Shown here: in pieces, positions 30,479-41,110 of the stretch
Position numbering within the stretch: the stretch's first letter is position 1
Layout of the letters: each line of letters starts with the position of its first letter
Origin: Desulfotomaculum sp.
GTDB taxonomy: Bacteria > Bacillota > Desulfotomaculia > Desulfotomaculales > Nap2-2B
DNA: 64,000 bases
Reading direction: 5' to 3'
Assembly: GCA_003485325.1 (NCBI GenBank)
Contig: DMZI01000041.1
Span: 31,433-95,432 of the forward strand
Translations under genes and position numbers: made by a program
The notes under the pieces: model-generated
The model's database searches: none
What the model was told of the DNA's origin: nothing
The model's input: the letters and a program-made list of their open reading frames with translations, nothing else

Positions 30479-32265
30479 ACTGCTCTTTCTCCCTCTCTTG
30501 AGCGGGTCGAAATTCCCCTATCAAACTCTAAGAGTTCCTGAAGTTCCTGCAATATAGCCGCCGTCCGCTGATTATCCTGTGCTTTTTCTGCTCTGGCAAG
30601 CTCCTGCAAAAGGTGGACTCTTTTCAACCTTCTTTGATTAGCTTTTAAAGAAGTTATAAGATCAATCAAAATATCCTTGCCCTTTGTCCTTAAGGGGCTA
30701 TCTATTAACAGGCCGCTTAATACGGTACACTCCTGATCATTAAGCCTGCTCATTAAATTTGCCGGATTAAATTCCTGGTTTTGATTAATCAGGAAAAATA
30801 TTTTATTTAATGTTGGATCCTTCAAAAATTGCTCCCCTAGCTCTTTTTTTACAACAGGTAGGTATTCGGGTTCTTGTAAAATTATGCTCAATATTTGTTG
30901 CTCGGCATTTTCCTGGACATTTAACTGCCTTTGTAGTATATTATGCGTTTTTTTAGCAATTTTATCCGAAATTGGCCATTTTTTTCGTTGGTTTGTCTGA
31001 TATCTTCCCAGTTCGCTTTTAACAGCTTCCCAGCTCAGATTAAGATAAGAAGCTACAGTCCTGATGCCCTCTTCCTGATCTGCCATATTATCCATTACCG
31101 CTATATTGCGAATGACATTATCCAGAATCTGCCTTGTATCTTGATAAGAAAGACTTGCCTGCCGAAGTTTATATTCCAGCAACGTTTCAGTTTTATTAAG
31201 AAGATCCTCCCAACCTTGTCTGCCGTTCAGCCTGATATAATCATCGGGATCTTTCCCCTGCGGGATACTTATCACCCGGACACGGCCACCCAATTCCTGA
31301 AGAAGATCCAAACCACGCAGAGTTGCATTTACACCTGCAGTATCAGCGTCATAGGCAATAAGAATTTCTTTGGTATAACGGAGCAATGTCCTGCATTGCC
31401 CATCAGTCAGGCTTGTTCCCAAGGAAGCAACCGCCCCTGTAAAACCGTACTGGTGAGCTATTATTACATCCATATAACCTTCCATAACAATTGCAGGTCC
31501 GTTTTGCAAAACCGGTCTGGCAAGGTTTAATCCATATAGAACTTGCCCCTTGCTAAAAACCGGAGTCTGAGGTGAGTTTAGATATTTTGGCAAGCTTTGA
31601 CCTATTGTCCTTCCGCCAAAGCCAATAACCTGTCCTTGTATATTAAAAATAGGAAACATTACCCGCCCGTAAAACCGGTTATGTATGCCCCTATCCCCCT
31701 GAACAGCCAGACCAAGTTCAATCAGTTCCCCGGGAAGACACCCTTTGTTTTGCAGATTATCCACCAGATCTGTCCAATTCTCCGTCGCATAACCCAGCTG
31801 AAAAAGCTCCTGAACCCTTTCTTCCAGACCTCTGTTTTTTAAATATTCCCTGGCTTGTTTGCCTTCCTGCCGGCTGATCAGGATATTCCTGTAGAAGTCC
31901 TTGGCCATTTTATTTATTTCCCAGAAACGTTCCTGACTTCTTGTTTTTTTAATCCTGCCCGGATCAGCAACAGGCAGAAGCACTCCTGCTTTTGCAGCCA
32001 GTTGTCTTACAGCTTCAGGAAAAGTTAGCCCTTCAGAGAGCATGATAAACTTAAAAATATCACCTCCCACACCGCAACCGAAACAATGAAAGATCTGTTT
32101 TTCGCTGCTGACCGTGAAGGATGGTGTTTTCTCCTGGTGAAAAGGACAGAAACCAACATAATTTTTGCCTTTTTTCTCAAGACGTATATATTCACCGATT
32201 AATTCAGTAATTTCAATATGTTGGCGGATGGTTTCGACCGTGTCATCTTTTAAGTAATTCTCCAT
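30475..32265 (-). CDS. dnaG: DNA primase
   Basis: Primase of about 596 residues. The N-terminal zinc-binding domain has [11 protein letters not shown]...[10 protein letters not shown] (about residues 37-63), the TOPRIM fold has [15 protein letters not shown], and the C-terminal helicase-binding region follows. ATG 32265 is preferred, because a GTG four codons earlier overlaps AAAGGTG. It lies upstream of rpoD with a 4-base overlap. Confidence 0.97.
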   Translation of the reverse strand: MENYLKDDTVETIRQHIEITELIGEYIRLEKKGKNYVGFCPFHQEKTPSFTVSSEKQIFHCFGCGVGGDIFKFIMLSEGLTFPEAVRQLAAKAGVLLPVADPGRIKKTRSQERFWEINKMAKDFYRNILISRQEGKQAREYLKNRGLEERVQELFQLGYATENWTDLVDNLQNKGCLPGELIELGLAVQGDRGIHNRFYGRVMFPIFNIQGQVIGFGGRTIGQSLPKYLNSPQTPVFSKGQVLYGLNLARPVLQNGPAIVMEGYMDVIIAHQYGFTGAVASLGTSLTDGQCRTLLRYTKEILIAYDADTAGVNATLRGLDLLQELGGRVRVISIPQGKDPDDYIRLNGRQGWEDLLNKTETLLEYKLRQASLSYQDTRQILDNVIRNIAVMDNMADQEEGIRTVASYLNLSWEAVKSELGRYQTNQRKKWPISDKIAKKTHNILQRQLNVQENAEQQILSIILQEPEYLPVVKKELGEQFLKDPTLNKIFFLINQNQEFNPANLMSRLNDQECTVLSGLLIDSPLRTKGKDILIDLITSLKANQRRLKRVHLLQELARAEKAQDNQRTAAILQELQELLEFDRGISTRSREGERAV

Positions 32266-32413
32266 TATACAGATCACCTTTGGAGACGTTTTTCATAAAA
32301 TTTTCAAGACGCCGGCGCTACAGCATTTAGTTATCTTACTTAAATTATTCGCTATTTTTATATTATTTCCTTCCCTATTCTACAATTTTTTGTCTGTTCT
32401 TCCGCTTTAAGAA

Positions 32414-33412
32414 TTATACAGAAAAAGCACTGGGGATAAATAACCTTGTAAACTGCAAAACTGCATACCTGTCAGTCATACCGGCTATATAATCACAAAC
32501 TGCCCTTTCGGCGCCAAGCTCTTTTGCTTTTTGCCTGTGTTCGTCAGGCAAATAGTGGGGATAGTCTGTCAAATATTTAAAGAGGTATTGAACCACATGA
32601 ATAGCCTTTTTCTCTTCTTTTTTTGCCTCTGACCCGATATAGACCCTGTCAAAAAGAAAAGCTCTCAGTTCATCCATGCTCTGTTGGATCTCACTGCTTA
32701 AAGCAATCGCGGATTTTTGCCAGCTTGATCCAATCAGGTCAGCTACAAGGCAATTAATGCGCTCGCGATGTGTATATCCCAATTTTTGAAGACAATTCAC
32801 CGGTAAATCTGAAACTGAGAGAATACCTCCCCTGATCGCGTCGTCGATATCATGGTTTATATAGGCTATTCGGTCACAAATTCTGACGACCTGACCCTCC
32901 AGGGTTACGGGCAGTGTGCTGCCAGTATGATTTAAAATTCCATCCCTAACCTCCCAGGTAAGGTTAAGGCCTGTTCCACCTTCCAAACTGTCAACTACCC
33001 TCAGACTTTGTTCGTTATGTTTAAAACCTTCCCGGAACACTTCGTTAAGAGCCTCCTCACCAATGTGGCCAAAGGGCGTGTGTCCGAGATCATGCCCGAG
33101 TGAAATTGCTTCAGTAAGATCTTCATTAAGCAGTAATGCTTTGGCAACCGTACGCGCAATCTGTGATACTTCCAAAGTATGTGTCAGCCTTGTACGGTAA
33201 TGATCTCCTTCAGGAATTATGAAAACCTGTGTTTTCCCTTTTAACCTTCGAAAACTTTTCGAATGGATTATACGATCTCGATCCCGCTGAAAATCGGTAC
33301 GCACCCTGCAAGGCTGCTCAATTTGAAGACGCCCCCGGCTTGAACGGCTTCGTGACGCATAAGGCGAAAGATACCTTTCTTCAAAATCCTCTGCACGCAA
33401 CCTTATTTCCAT
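32414..33412 (-). CDS. dGTPase-like HD-domain protein
   Basis: A 332-residue HD-domain phosphohydrolase of the deoxyguanosinetriphosphate triphosphohydrolase-like family. The metal-binding H...HD...D set is seen in RTRLTHTLEVSQIA, GHDLGHTPFGHIGEE and INHDIDDA. Proteins of this subfamily commonly lie upstream of dnaG-rpoD in Clostridia. They hydrolyse dNTPs, but the exact substrate is not predictable. The ribosome binding site GAAGTGG is modest. A hairpin with a T run precedes the gene. Confidence 0.9.
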   Translation of the reverse strand: MEIRLRAEDFEERYLSPYASRSRSSRGRLQIEQPCRVRTDFQRDRDRIIHSKSFRRLKGKTQVFIIPEGDHYRTRLTHTLEVSQIARTVAKALLLNEDLTEAISLGHDLGHTPFGHIGEEALNEVFREGFKHNEQSLRVVDSLEGGTGLNLTWEVRDGILNHTGSTLPVTLEGQVVRICDRIAYINHDIDDAIRGGILSVSDLPVNCLQKLGYTHRERINCLVADLIGSSWQKSAIALSSEIQQSMDELRAFLFDRVYIGSEAKKEEKKAIHVVQYLFKYLTDYPHYLPDEHRQKAKELGAERAVCDYIAGMTDRYAVLQFTRLFIPSAFSV

Positions 33413-33437
33413 ATCATTCCACTTCTTTAATCATGAT

Positions 33438-33469
33438 AAAAACACCCCCGGAACATAAAAAACCGGAGG
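33438..33469 (-). terminator. Hairpin with U run in the leader of the dGTPase-like gene
   Basis: In minus-strand RNA, CCUCCGG (33463-33469) pairs fully (one U-G) with CCGGGGG (33445-33451), followed by UGUUUUU. It has the shape of an intrinsic terminator, but lies only 26 bases before the dgt-like start, with no minus-strand gene for more than 1.4 kb upstream. It may be an attenuator or a bidirectional boundary. The rest of the divergent gap 33470-33650 is AT rich, with no confident promoter. Confidence 0.5.
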
Positions 33470-33650
33470 CTAAATTTTTCTTAAATAATAATACGTTATA
33501 ATATATCCATCTTCCTTCCTGGTTCATAAAAAAATAAAAAATTTACCGATAAATTTGCTATAACATATCTCAAACATGGTAAATAATTTAAAAAAACTGG
33601 TTGGACAAAACATGTTCAATTTAGTATTTTTTAAAAGAGGGTGATAAGTT

Positions 33651-34898
33651 ATGGAACATATTATCTTGCCGAAGGAAAATTATTATCTCCTGGCAGGCAC
33701 ACTAATTGGCAAGGACGGAAAATTAAAAGGCAGCAACATGCTTTTATACATTCGAAATAAGGTTATTAAGGATATATATGGCCCGGTCCCTCTTGAACAA
33801 ACTCTTTTCCTTTCCGGCAGAAAAAGAGAACCTGGAGATCTTTTGCGCACGATTTGTGAGATTACCAAAGAAGAAGATATTGGTAATTCTTCTTTTCTCG
33901 ACTGTTCAGCTTTTACTGTAATGCCTGGTCTGGTTGACTGCCACGTCCACCTTGCGTTTGACGGTGTAGATGCCGCAAAGGCAACGGCCAGCTGGAACGA
34001 ACCTGAAAGCATTCAGCCTTTGGCGGCTTCGAGGTTTGAGAGCCTGATTTCAAACGGTATCCTGGCTATCCGGGACGGCGGTGACCAGGCGGGAATTAAC
34101 CTGATGTTAAGAAAAATAACACAGGAGAAAGAAATACCCGGTCCATCTATAACCGCTACAGGAAATGCCCTGCGTAGGCGGAACAGTTATGGATCCCTTC
34201 TGGATGAGAACGCTGATGAAGATAATGTAGCAAGGCTTGCCCTTGCCGGAGTCGATCAGATTAAAGTTGTTACTTCAGGCCTGGTAAGCATAAAAGAATA
34301 CGGCAGGGTGGGGCCTTTACATTTCTCTTTTGAAGATTTACAGTTCATTGTTAACAAAGCGCACTCCCTGGGCTTAAAGGTAATGGCCCATGCTGATTCG
34401 GACCAGGCAGTCGATATGTCCTTGAAGGCGGGTATTGACTCAATAGAACATGGTTATTATATCAGCCGGGAATCAATGTTAAAAATGGCCGAACTTCAAA
34501 GGTGCTGGGTGCCTACTCTCATGCCTGTTTATATATGGACAATTGTCGCCAGTGTTGATCCGAAGTATCAGGGTATAGCCGAAAGAATTTACCGCCGGCA
34601 CCAGGAGATGATCAAACAAGCTTTTGATATGGGGATAACCGTCGGGGTGGGCACTGATTCCGGGTCACCTTCAATAAAACACGGGGAGCTTTATTATAAG
34701 GAGCTTGAGCTATACAGTGAAGCAGGGCTGTCAACCGAACAAATCGTCAGGGCGGCTACGACCAACGGGTCATCTATTACCGGAAATAGCCCCGGCATTC
34801 TAAAAGGCCACCCGGCCAACCTCCTCGTCCTGGAGGAAAATCCTCTCCAAGAAGGCATTTCCGCCTTTAAAAGAATAAAATATACTCTGCACGGATAG
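33651..34898 (+). CDS. Amidohydrolase-family protein
   Basis: 415 residues of the metal-dependent amidohydrolase superfamily, closest in feel to imidazolonepropionase-like/prolidase-like enzymes. Metal ligands are visible: the HxH of VDCHVHLAFDG (about 100), the lysine of QIKVVTSG (about 206), His of MAHAD and of SIEHG (about 245 and 266), and the Asp of VGTDSGSP (about 344). There is no signal peptide, so it is cytosolic. The start has an AGAGGGTGA site. It is the only plus-strand gene in the first 56 kb and faces an MFS gene, with a 23-base gap. Substrate unknown. Confidence 0.88.
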   Translation: MEHIILPKENYYLLAGTLIGKDGKLKGSNMLLYIRNKVIKDIYGPVPLEQTLFLSGRKREPGDLLRTICEITKEEDIGNSSFLDCSAFTVMPGLVDCHVHLAFDGVDAAKATASWNEPESIQPLAASRFESLISNGILAIRDGGDQAGINLMLRKITQEKEIPGPSITATGNALRRRNSYGSLLDENADEDNVARLALAGVDQIKVVTSGLVSIKEYGRVGPLHFSFEDLQFIVNKAHSLGLKVMAHADSDQAVDMSLKAGIDSIEHGYYISRESMLKMAELQRCWVPTLMPVYIWTIVASVDPKYQGIAERIYRRHQEMIKQAFDMGITVGVGTDSGSPSIKHGELYYKELELYSEAGLSTEQIVRAATTNGSSITGNSPGILKGHPANLLVLEENPLQEGISAFKRIKYTLHG

Positions 34899-34921
34899 TT
34901 CTAACTTTCAGCTGAAGCTTT

Positions 34922-36307
34922 TTACCGGCTCTTTGGAGAACAGAGAACACTAATTACCGTGGCCAGAGCCGAAACAAGCAGCGCCGCAAAAAAAGCGTCC
35001 TTTATACCATATAGAAATGCCAGATGAAAAGCGCTTTCCTGATAGAAAGCCTGCCGCGCATTCAACACAGCGCCACCAAGGGCGATCCCGAAGACCATAC
35101 CGATATTACGGGTTGTTGAAAAAACACCGCCTGCTATACCAAGCCGGTTCTTAGGCACGGAACCCATCACGGCGCTTGTATTTGGCGACTGGAATAAGCC
35201 TGTTCCAAAACCAAAGATAGCCAGCCTCAGGGATACGTCGGCAGGTGTGGAATACTGACTGAGTGTAAACATCGATCCTGCGGATAAAGTGCATAACAGA
35301 GAACCAAGAAAAAAGAGCCAGCGCTGTCCGAATCTATCTGAAAGAGCCCCTGAGATAGGAGCAACAACCAGAACTGTTAATGGAAAAGCTACCATGGTAA
35401 GTCCTGAACGGGAAGCAGAATAACCCAAAACTTTTTGCAAAAAAAAAGGGCATAGAAAGACAATAATATACTGTGTCATAAAATTAAGCAGGGCTGCTCC
35501 GTTCCCTGCGGAAAAAACCCTGCTTTTGAATAAAATCAAATCAAGCATCGGCTCGGGTATGCTTGACTCAAGCCGGATGAATAGCAACAAAAGTACAACA
35601 GCCGCCGCGCCTATAATAAAAATTAGTGCCGACCAATGGTAAGACTCTCCCTCACTGGCAAAAAACAACAGGGATGAAAGAGCGCCAAAAGCCAGAACAG
35701 ATCCCTTCCAGTCAAAGTGCGCTTTTGCTTTTTCACCGTTTTCAGGGATTAAGTTATAACTCCAAAGACAGGCAATAATTCCCACGGGAACATTTACGAA
35801 AAATATTGTCCGCCAACCAATTGAATCAACTAATAAGCCACCCAATACAGGCCCGGCGGCCAGTCCGAGCGCGACTACCATTGCGTTTATTCCCAATGCG
35901 CGGCCGCGTTCTTTTTGGGGAAAAACAGCGGTGATTATTGACGGCACCAAAGACATGCTTAAACCGGCGCCTACGGCCTGAAAAGCACGCAGAATAACCA
36001 AGGTTATCAAATTGGGAGCCAGGCCGCATAAAGCTGAGGCAACAACAAAAATTAGCAATCCGGCCAGATAGATTCGCTTAAATCCGAAAATGTCCCCCAG
36101 TCTGCCAAAGGAAAGTAGAAAACTCCCCATTACAAGCAAGTACGACATTGAAACCCATCCGACAGATGAAGGAAGCGCATGAAAAACTTCCCCTATCACG
36201 GGAAGCGCAATATAAACTATGCTGGCATCCAGCGGCCCCATCACAGTACCCGCCAGGACAGCAGCCAGTACAGACCACCTGTTTTCTTGCCCTGCCGGAT
36301 CAGCCAT
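34922..36307 (-). CDS. MFS transporter, DHA2 (EmrB/QacA) type
   Basis: 461 residues with about 14 predicted membrane segments. Family signatures: LDASIVYIALPVI in helix 1 (motif D1), GRLGDIFGFKRIYLAG (motif A) after helix 2, and LGLAAGPVLGGLLVDSIGWR in helix 5 (motif C of drug:proton antiporters). It is predicted to export organic compounds or drugs. It follows nadC by 52 bases on the same strand, so it could be read through from the NAD operon, but nothing links it to NAD precursors by sequence. Confidence 0.92.
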   Translation of the reverse strand: MADPAGQENRWSVLAAVLAGTVMGPLDASIVYIALPVIGEVFHALPSSVGWVSMSYLLVMGSFLLSFGRLGDIFGFKRIYLAGLLIFVVASALCGLAPNLITLVILRAFQAVGAGLSMSLVPSIITAVFPQKERGRALGINAMVVALGLAAGPVLGGLLVDSIGWRTIFFVNVPVGIIACLWSYNLIPENGEKAKAHFDWKGSVLAFGALSSLLFFASEGESYHWSALIFIIGAAAVVLLLLFIRLESSIPEPMLDLILFKSRVFSAGNGAALLNFMTQYIIVFLCPFFLQKVLGYSASRSGLTMVAFPLTVLVVAPISGALSDRFGQRWLFFLGSLLCTLSAGSMFTLSQYSTPADVSLRLAIFGFGTGLFQSPNTSAVMGSVPKNRLGIAGGVFSTTRNIGMVFGIALGGAVLNARQAFYQESAFHLAFLYGIKDAFFAALLVSALATVISVLCSPKSR

Positions 36308-36359
36308 TATTACTATTAAATACCTTCCTGATTTTTTCTGTGAAAAGTTTTTGAATGGT

Positions 36360-37196
36360 TCAAATCAATTCCAGCCCGATGTCCAGGGCGCGTGCGGAAT
36401 GTGTAAGGTAACCGACAGAAATAAGGTCGACACCCGTCTGCGCTACAGATACGACAGTTTGTTCAGTAATGCCTCCGGAAGCTTCCAGCAAAACTTTCCC
36501 GGCTACAAGTTCAACAGCCTGACTCATTTCGGAAACAGACATATTATCAAGCATAATAATATCCACCCCTGCCAAAAGGGCTTCACTAACCCCGGCGAGA
36601 TCGTCAACCTCAACTTCTATTTTCATGGCAAAGGGAGCGGATGCTTTTATAAGCTCTACAGCGCGGCTGATACTGCCGGCGACTTTCAAGTGGTTATCTT
36701 TGATTAACACCGCATCATATAAACCAAAGCGGTGGTTAACGCCCCCCCCTGCACGAACAGCGTATTTTTCTAAAATCCTCAGCCCGGGAGCAGTCTTTCG
36801 CGTATCAACTATTTTAGACTTATATTTATCAACAAGGGTTACCAGCTTTGATGTCTGTGTGGCGATTCCTGAAAGACGCTGCATGAAATTCAGGGCAACC
36901 CGCTCGCCTTTCAAGATACACCGCCCGCTTCCTCGAACACTTGCCAGTAACTGCCCCTGCTCCACCCGCTGTCCGTCAGAAAAGTGGCAGGAAAAAGCAA
37001 TATCCGGGTCAAGCATATTAAAAACTGCTCCGGCTACAGGTAATCCGGCAACAACCCCTAGTTCACCCGCATGAATAAGCGCACAGACCTCTTCATCAAT
37101 CCCAACTATACTGTCTGTTGTAATATCTCCGCTACCGATATCCTCTTCCAACGCTCTTTCAATTATTTTCCTCAAAGCAACCAGATCAAAAGACAT
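36360..37196 (-). CDS. nadC: Nicotinate-nucleotide pyrophosphorylase (carboxylating)
   Basis: Quinolinate phosphoribosyltransferase, 278 residues. It converts quinolinate + PRPP to nicotinate mononucleotide. EEDIGSGDITTDSI near the N-terminus and the active-site DTRKTAPGLRILEKYAVRAGG (about 130-150) are typical; LEASGGIT binds phosphate. ATG 37196 is chosen (GGAG 9 bases upstream) over an ATG nine codons earlier. It is the last biosynthetic gene of nadA-nadB-nadC. Confidence 0.97.
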   Translation of the reverse strand: MSFDLVALRKIIERALEEDIGSGDITTDSIVGIDEEVCALIHAGELGVVAGLPVAGAVFNMLDPDIAFSCHFSDGQRVEQGQLLASVRGSGRCILKGERVALNFMQRLSGIATQTSKLVTLVDKYKSKIVDTRKTAPGLRILEKYAVRAGGGVNHRFGLYDAVLIKDNHLKVAGSISRAVELIKASAPFAMKIEVEVDDLAGVSEALLAGVDIIMLDNMSVSEMSQAVELVAGKVLLEASGGITEQTVVSVAQTGVDLISVGYLTHSARALDIGLELI

Positions 37197-37234
37197 TACA
37201 AAAAACTCCTTCTTATGTGACAATATTACCTTAA

Positions 37235-38842
37235 TTAAACACGTTTAAGAATAATGTGTTTGCGCCATCTCTTCAGGGAATCAGGAAAGTCCTGCCTGAA
37301 ATGCCCCCCTCTGCTTTCCGTGCGCATAAGGGCCGCCTCAGTTATCAACTGAGCAACCTGAAGCATATTACAGACCTCCATTTCATCCCATTTTACCGGC
37401 GGGTTTTTCCCCAGGTTTTCCATATTTTCAAAAATATCGAGCGCTTTGAGAAGCCCGGCGCTGGTCCGAACAGGTCCGACGAACATTTCCATGACTGATT
37501 GAATAGAGTGTCTTAAATGCTCATAATTACTTTTTTGATTAACTATTGCTTCGTTAATTATTGCTTCGTTATAAAAAAATCTTTGGGCAAGGGGGATAGA
37601 CCTATAAGGATCAGAAATGCTCAGCCTACGTTCTATAATCCGTTGCCCGAAAACAATTCCTTCCAGAAGTGAATTGCTTGCCAGGCGGTTGGCGCCATGA
37701 ACACCCTGACAGGCTACCTCGCCGCAGGCATATAAACCGCTAATGTTTGTTTCTCCATATAAATTAGTTTTTACCCCGCCCATCATGTAATGTGCGGCAG
37801 GTGTAACTGGTATGGGTTCCTTCTTAACATCCAACCCGTAAAAACTGCAGGTGCTGCTTATATTTGGAAAACGGCGGTCTATTTTTTCATCCCCCAGCCG
37901 TGATAAATCGAGGTAAACCTCACTTGACTCAGTTTCTTTCATTTCCTGTAGAATTGCCCATACGACTATATCCCGCGGGGCCAGCTCAGCCATTTGGTGG
38001 TAACGCGTCATAAAACGGTCTCCATGACAGTTTAGAAGATATGCGCCTTCGCCCCGCGCTGCCTCAGAAATTAAAAAACGTGGCGCTTCAGGCAGGTTTA
38101 ATGCGGTGGGATGAAATTGGGTAAATTCCATATCCATTACCTCCACCCCAGCCCTGTAAGCAATAGCAATACCGTCGCCTGTAGCAACCTCCGGGTTGGT
38201 ATTATGCTTATATAACTGCCCAACACCGCCGCTGGCCAAAATAACCGCTTTGCTCCAGAACACTTTTAACTGCTCTGATTGGGTATCATAGGCCAAGACA
38301 CCGTAACAATTATTTTCCCTAATCAGCAAATCGACTACAAAATGGCTTTCCCGGACTTCGATTGACGGATTATTCAAGGCTTGCTTGGTAAGGGCTCTTT
38401 GTATTTCTGCACCGGTAGCGTCACCCGCCGCATGCAAAATCCGATTGCGGCTGTGCGCGCCTTCCTTACCTAAAAGCAGTCTGCCATTGTCCTGATCAAA
38501 ACGTGCGCCTATATTGATCAGTTCCGCAACCCTCTGCGGCCCTTCATTGACCAAAATCTTTACTGCTTCATAATTGCATAAACCTGCGCCGGCAACTAAA
38601 GTATCTTCCAGATGAAAATCGGGGGAATCTGCTGTACCAATGGCCACCGCAATACCGCCCTGCGCCTTGCTTGTGTTGCTGTCAAGAACTGTGCGTTTGG
38701 TAAGAACAACGGCCTTACCACCGTACCTGCTCGCAATATATGCGCTATAAAGCCCGGCAATACCACTGCCGATAATTACGTATTCCCATTCCTCCTGCGG
38801 TAATTGCCGGGTATCAAAGTTAATCAGATAATTCCTGTCCAC
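37235..38842 (-). CDS. nadB: L-aspartate oxidase
   Basis: A 535-residue FAD enzyme that oxidises aspartate to iminoaspartate. The FAD-binding motif VIIGSGIAGLYSAYIASR is at about 22-39, and the fumarate-reductase-like TQFHPTAL and GGVKTNLYGETNISGLYACGE segments are intact. The start is GTG, with AGGAGG 12 bases upstream. It lies 16 bases after nadA, and the product of the pair is quinolinate for NadC. Confidence 0.97.
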   Translation of the reverse strand: MDRNYLINFDTRQLPQEEWEYVIIGSGIAGLYSAYIASRYGGKAVVLTKRTVLDSNTSKAQGGIAVAIGTADSPDFHLEDTLVAGAGLCNYEAVKILVNEGPQRVAELINIGARFDQDNGRLLLGKEGAHSRNRILHAAGDATGAEIQRALTKQALNNPSIEVRESHFVVDLLIRENNCYGVLAYDTQSEQLKVFWSKAVILASGGVGQLYKHNTNPEVATGDGIAIAYRAGVEVMDMEFTQFHPTALNLPEAPRFLISEAARGEGAYLLNCHGDRFMTRYHQMAELAPRDIVVWAILQEMKETESSEVYLDLSRLGDEKIDRRFPNISSTCSFYGLDVKKEPIPVTPAAHYMMGGVKTNLYGETNISGLYACGEVACQGVHGANRLASNSLLEGIVFGQRIIERRLSISDPYRSIPLAQRFFYNEAIINEAIVNQKSNYEHLRHSIQSVMEMFVGPVRTSAGLLKALDIFENMENLGKNPPVKWDEMEVCNMLQVAQLITEAALMRTESRGGHFRQDFPDSLKRWRKHIILKRV

Positions 38843-38858
38843 AAAAAAGAGGTACCTC

Positions 38859-39776
38859 CTAAACGATTGCCAGCATTCTCTCCAGGGATTTAAGGGCTAG
38901 CTTCCTAATTTCAGGTTCAACTTCAATTCTCGGTTCAAGGTTGACCAGTGAATTTCGAACTTTTTCCAGCGTAGTTAACTTCATATTCGGGCAAACCATC
39001 TTTTTCGAGGCCGGAAAGCACTCTTTATCCGGGCATTGTTTGCTGCACTGGTGCAGAAGACCTATTTCTGTACCGATAATAAACTGCCTGGCGGTGCTTT
39101 CGCGTATAAAGCGCAGCATTCCGGATGTGCTGGCAACTTTATCAGCCAGGCTGATTACCTCCGGCCTGCACTCAGGGTGCACAACGAGAAGAGCTTCAGG
39201 GTGTTCCGACTTTGCGGCCAAAACGTCCTCTCTGGTGAGCTTATCATGAGTGTTGCAAAAACCATCCCACATTATTAATTTACGCCTCGTCCGGGAAGCA
39301 ATATATTGCCCGAGGTTTTTATCCGGTACAAAGAGGATATCCTGATCAGGCGGTATCGAATTGACGACCTGAACAGCGTTGGCGCTGGTGCATGCTATAT
39401 CACACATGGCTTTAACCTCTGCTGAAGTATTGACGTAGCAAACTACGGTTGCATGCGGGAATTTTCCTTTCCACCGTTCAAGATCTACTGAAGTAATCAT
39501 ATCCGCCATCGGGCACCCCGCCTCCTCTTCGGGAAGAAGAACAATCTTATCCGGGGATAGGATAGAAGCGCTTTCGGCCATAAAATGCACTCCGCAAAAG
39601 ACAATTACTTCCGCATCGGTTTTTGCCGCCCGGCGTGAAAGTTCCAGAGAATCTCCAACAAAATCAGCTATATCCTGAATTTCAGGACGTTGATAGTAAT
39701 GGCTTAAGATTACTGCCCGCCGCTTCTTTCTAAGTTTTTCAATCTCCTTTAACAACTCTGTTTTTTCCTGGGCCAA
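38859..39776 (-). CDS. nadA: Quinolinate synthase
   Basis: A 305-residue NadA that condenses iminoaspartate with dihydroxyacetone phosphate. The three 4Fe-4S-ligating cysteines are expected in [16 protein letters not shown] and the C-terminal CPNM region (KKMVCPNMK); [18 protein letters not shown] is the N-terminal signature. An extra Cys cluster ([10 protein letters not shown], about 253-262) precedes the last ligand. The start is TTG with AAGGTG upstream. First gene of the NAD operon. Confidence 0.96.
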   Translation of the reverse strand: MAQEKTELLKEIEKLRKKRRAVILSHYYQRPEIQDIADFVGDSLELSRRAAKTDAEVIVFCGVHFMAESASILSPDKIVLLPEEEAGCPMADMITSVDLERWKGKFPHATVVCYVNTSAEVKAMCDIACTSANAVQVVNSIPPDQDILFVPDKNLGQYIASRTRRKLIMWDGFCNTHDKLTREDVLAAKSEHPEALLVVHPECRPEVISLADKVASTSGMLRFIRESTARQFIIGTEIGLLHQCSKQCPDKECFPASKKMVCPNMKLTTLEKVRNSLVNLEPRIEVEPEIRKLALKSLERMLAIV

Positions 39777-39867
39777 ATATTGTCACCTTAGTTCTGCTAT
39801 ACAGCAAATTTATTAGGGATATATATGTAAGATATCCCCCTTTCAAGATTAAAAAAATCGCCAGTTA

Positions 39868-40239
39868 TTAGTTTACTTCACCCAGCACAATCTCTTCAAT
39901 CTTATTTGACTCACCAGCCAAAACTATAATTGGCTGGTGAACCAGCGCCTCTTCCCGTGTCATCATAGCGTAAGAAATCACAATTACATTATCTCCCGGT
40001 TGAGCCAAACGGGCGGCGGCGCCATTCAAACAAATTATACCCGATCCCCGCTTTCCTCGAATAACATAAGTCTCAAAACGCGCTCCGTTATTATTATTTA
40101 CCACCTGAACTTTTTCATGGGGCAAAATTTGGGCAGCCTCCAGCAGGTCCTGGTCAATAGTAATGCTGCCCCTGTAATTCAAATTGGCCTGTGTTACTGT
40201 AGCCCGATGGATCTTAGATTTTAACATCGTTAAAAACAT
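39868..40239 (-). CDS. panD: Aspartate 1-decarboxylase proenzyme
   Basis: A 123-residue PanD, which makes beta-alanine for pantothenate. The self-cleavage site Gly24-Ser25 (NYRGSITID) that produces the pyruvoyl cofactor is present, and numbering from ATG 40239 matches the E. coli enzyme, which supports this start (GGGGGTG upstream). The start overlaps the end of panC by 26 bases. Last gene of DUF2520-panB-panC-panD. Confidence 0.97.
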   Translation of the reverse strand: MFLTMLKSKIHRATVTQANLNYRGSITIDQDLLEAAQILPHEKVQVVNNNNGARFETYVIRGKRGSGIICLNGAAARLAQPGDNVIVISYAMMTREEALVHQPIIVLAGESNKIEEIVLGEVN

Positions 40240-41095
40240 AGCTTACACCCCCTGGACATAAAACTGTATTATCAATCAACCTGGTTTTGCCAAAACGTAC
40301 TGCCATCGCCAGTAAAACCGGGCCTGAAAGATTGGCAACCGGTTTTAGGTCCGGAAGAGAAAGGATTTCCACATAATCTATCAAAGCCAACGGTTCGTTA
40401 GTTATAATTTCCCGAACCGCACTTAAAATTTTCGATACTTCAAATTCCCCGCCTGCAACCATTTGTCCTGCTGTCTCCATGCTTTTCTTCAAGCATAAAG
40501 AGGCTTTTCTTTCTGCGGGATTGAGAAAAATGTTTCTCGAACTCATGGCAAGCCCATCATCTTCACGAACCGTTGGAACAACCACAATTTCCAAGGGCAT
40601 TTGCAGATCCCTCACCATTCTCTTAATCACAAGAGCCTGCTGGGCATCTTTTTGTCCAAAAAAAGCTTTATCCGGGGAAACAATATTAAAAAGCATGGTA
40701 ACCACTGTGGCTACACCCTTAAAATGACCCGGGCGGGAATGGCCGCACAGGCTTTCCGTTATCCCCTCAACTTCAACTGCCGTAGAGAAACCAGCAGGAT
40801 ACATTTCTTCAGTTGTTGGAGAAAATACTGCGTCAACCTGAGCTTTTCCGGCAAGGTCCAAATCCCGCTCCAGATCCCGCGGGTACCGGGCAAAATCCTC
40901 CTGGGGGCCAAATTGCATTGGATTAACAAAAATACTCACTATCACAAAATCACATAACCTTTTAGCTTCACGCATTAATACAAGATGTCCCTCGTGGAAA
41001 TAGCCCATAGTCGGGACAAAACCTATCGTCAGCCCCTGACTGCGGGCTTTCTTCACTGTTTGCCTGATCTCTTCAACTGTCTGATGAATTAACAT
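40214..41095 (-). CDS. panC: Pantothenate synthetase
   Basis: A 293-residue PanC that joins pantoate and beta-alanine using ATP. The nucleotidyltransferase motifs [17 protein letters not shown] (HxGH) and the pantoate-binding [24 protein letters not shown] are intact, as is the KMSKS-like MSSRNIFL. It follows panB by 15 bases. Confidence 0.97.
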   Translation of the reverse strand: MLIHQTVEEIRQTVKKARSQGLTIGFVPTMGYFHEGHLVLMREAKRLCDFVIVSIFVNPMQFGPQEDFARYPRDLERDLDLAGKAQVDAVFSPTTEEMYPAGFSTAVEVEGITESLCGHSRPGHFKGVATVVTMLFNIVSPDKAFFGQKDAQQALVIKRMVRDLQMPLEIVVVPTVREDDGLAMSSRNIFLNPAERKASLCLKKSMETAGQMVAGGEFEVSKILSAVREIITNEPLALIDYVEILSLPDLKPVANLSGPVLLAMAVRFGKTRLIDNTVLCPGGVSYVFNDVKI

Positions 41096-41110
41096 ACTCT
41101 TTTCCTTTGC

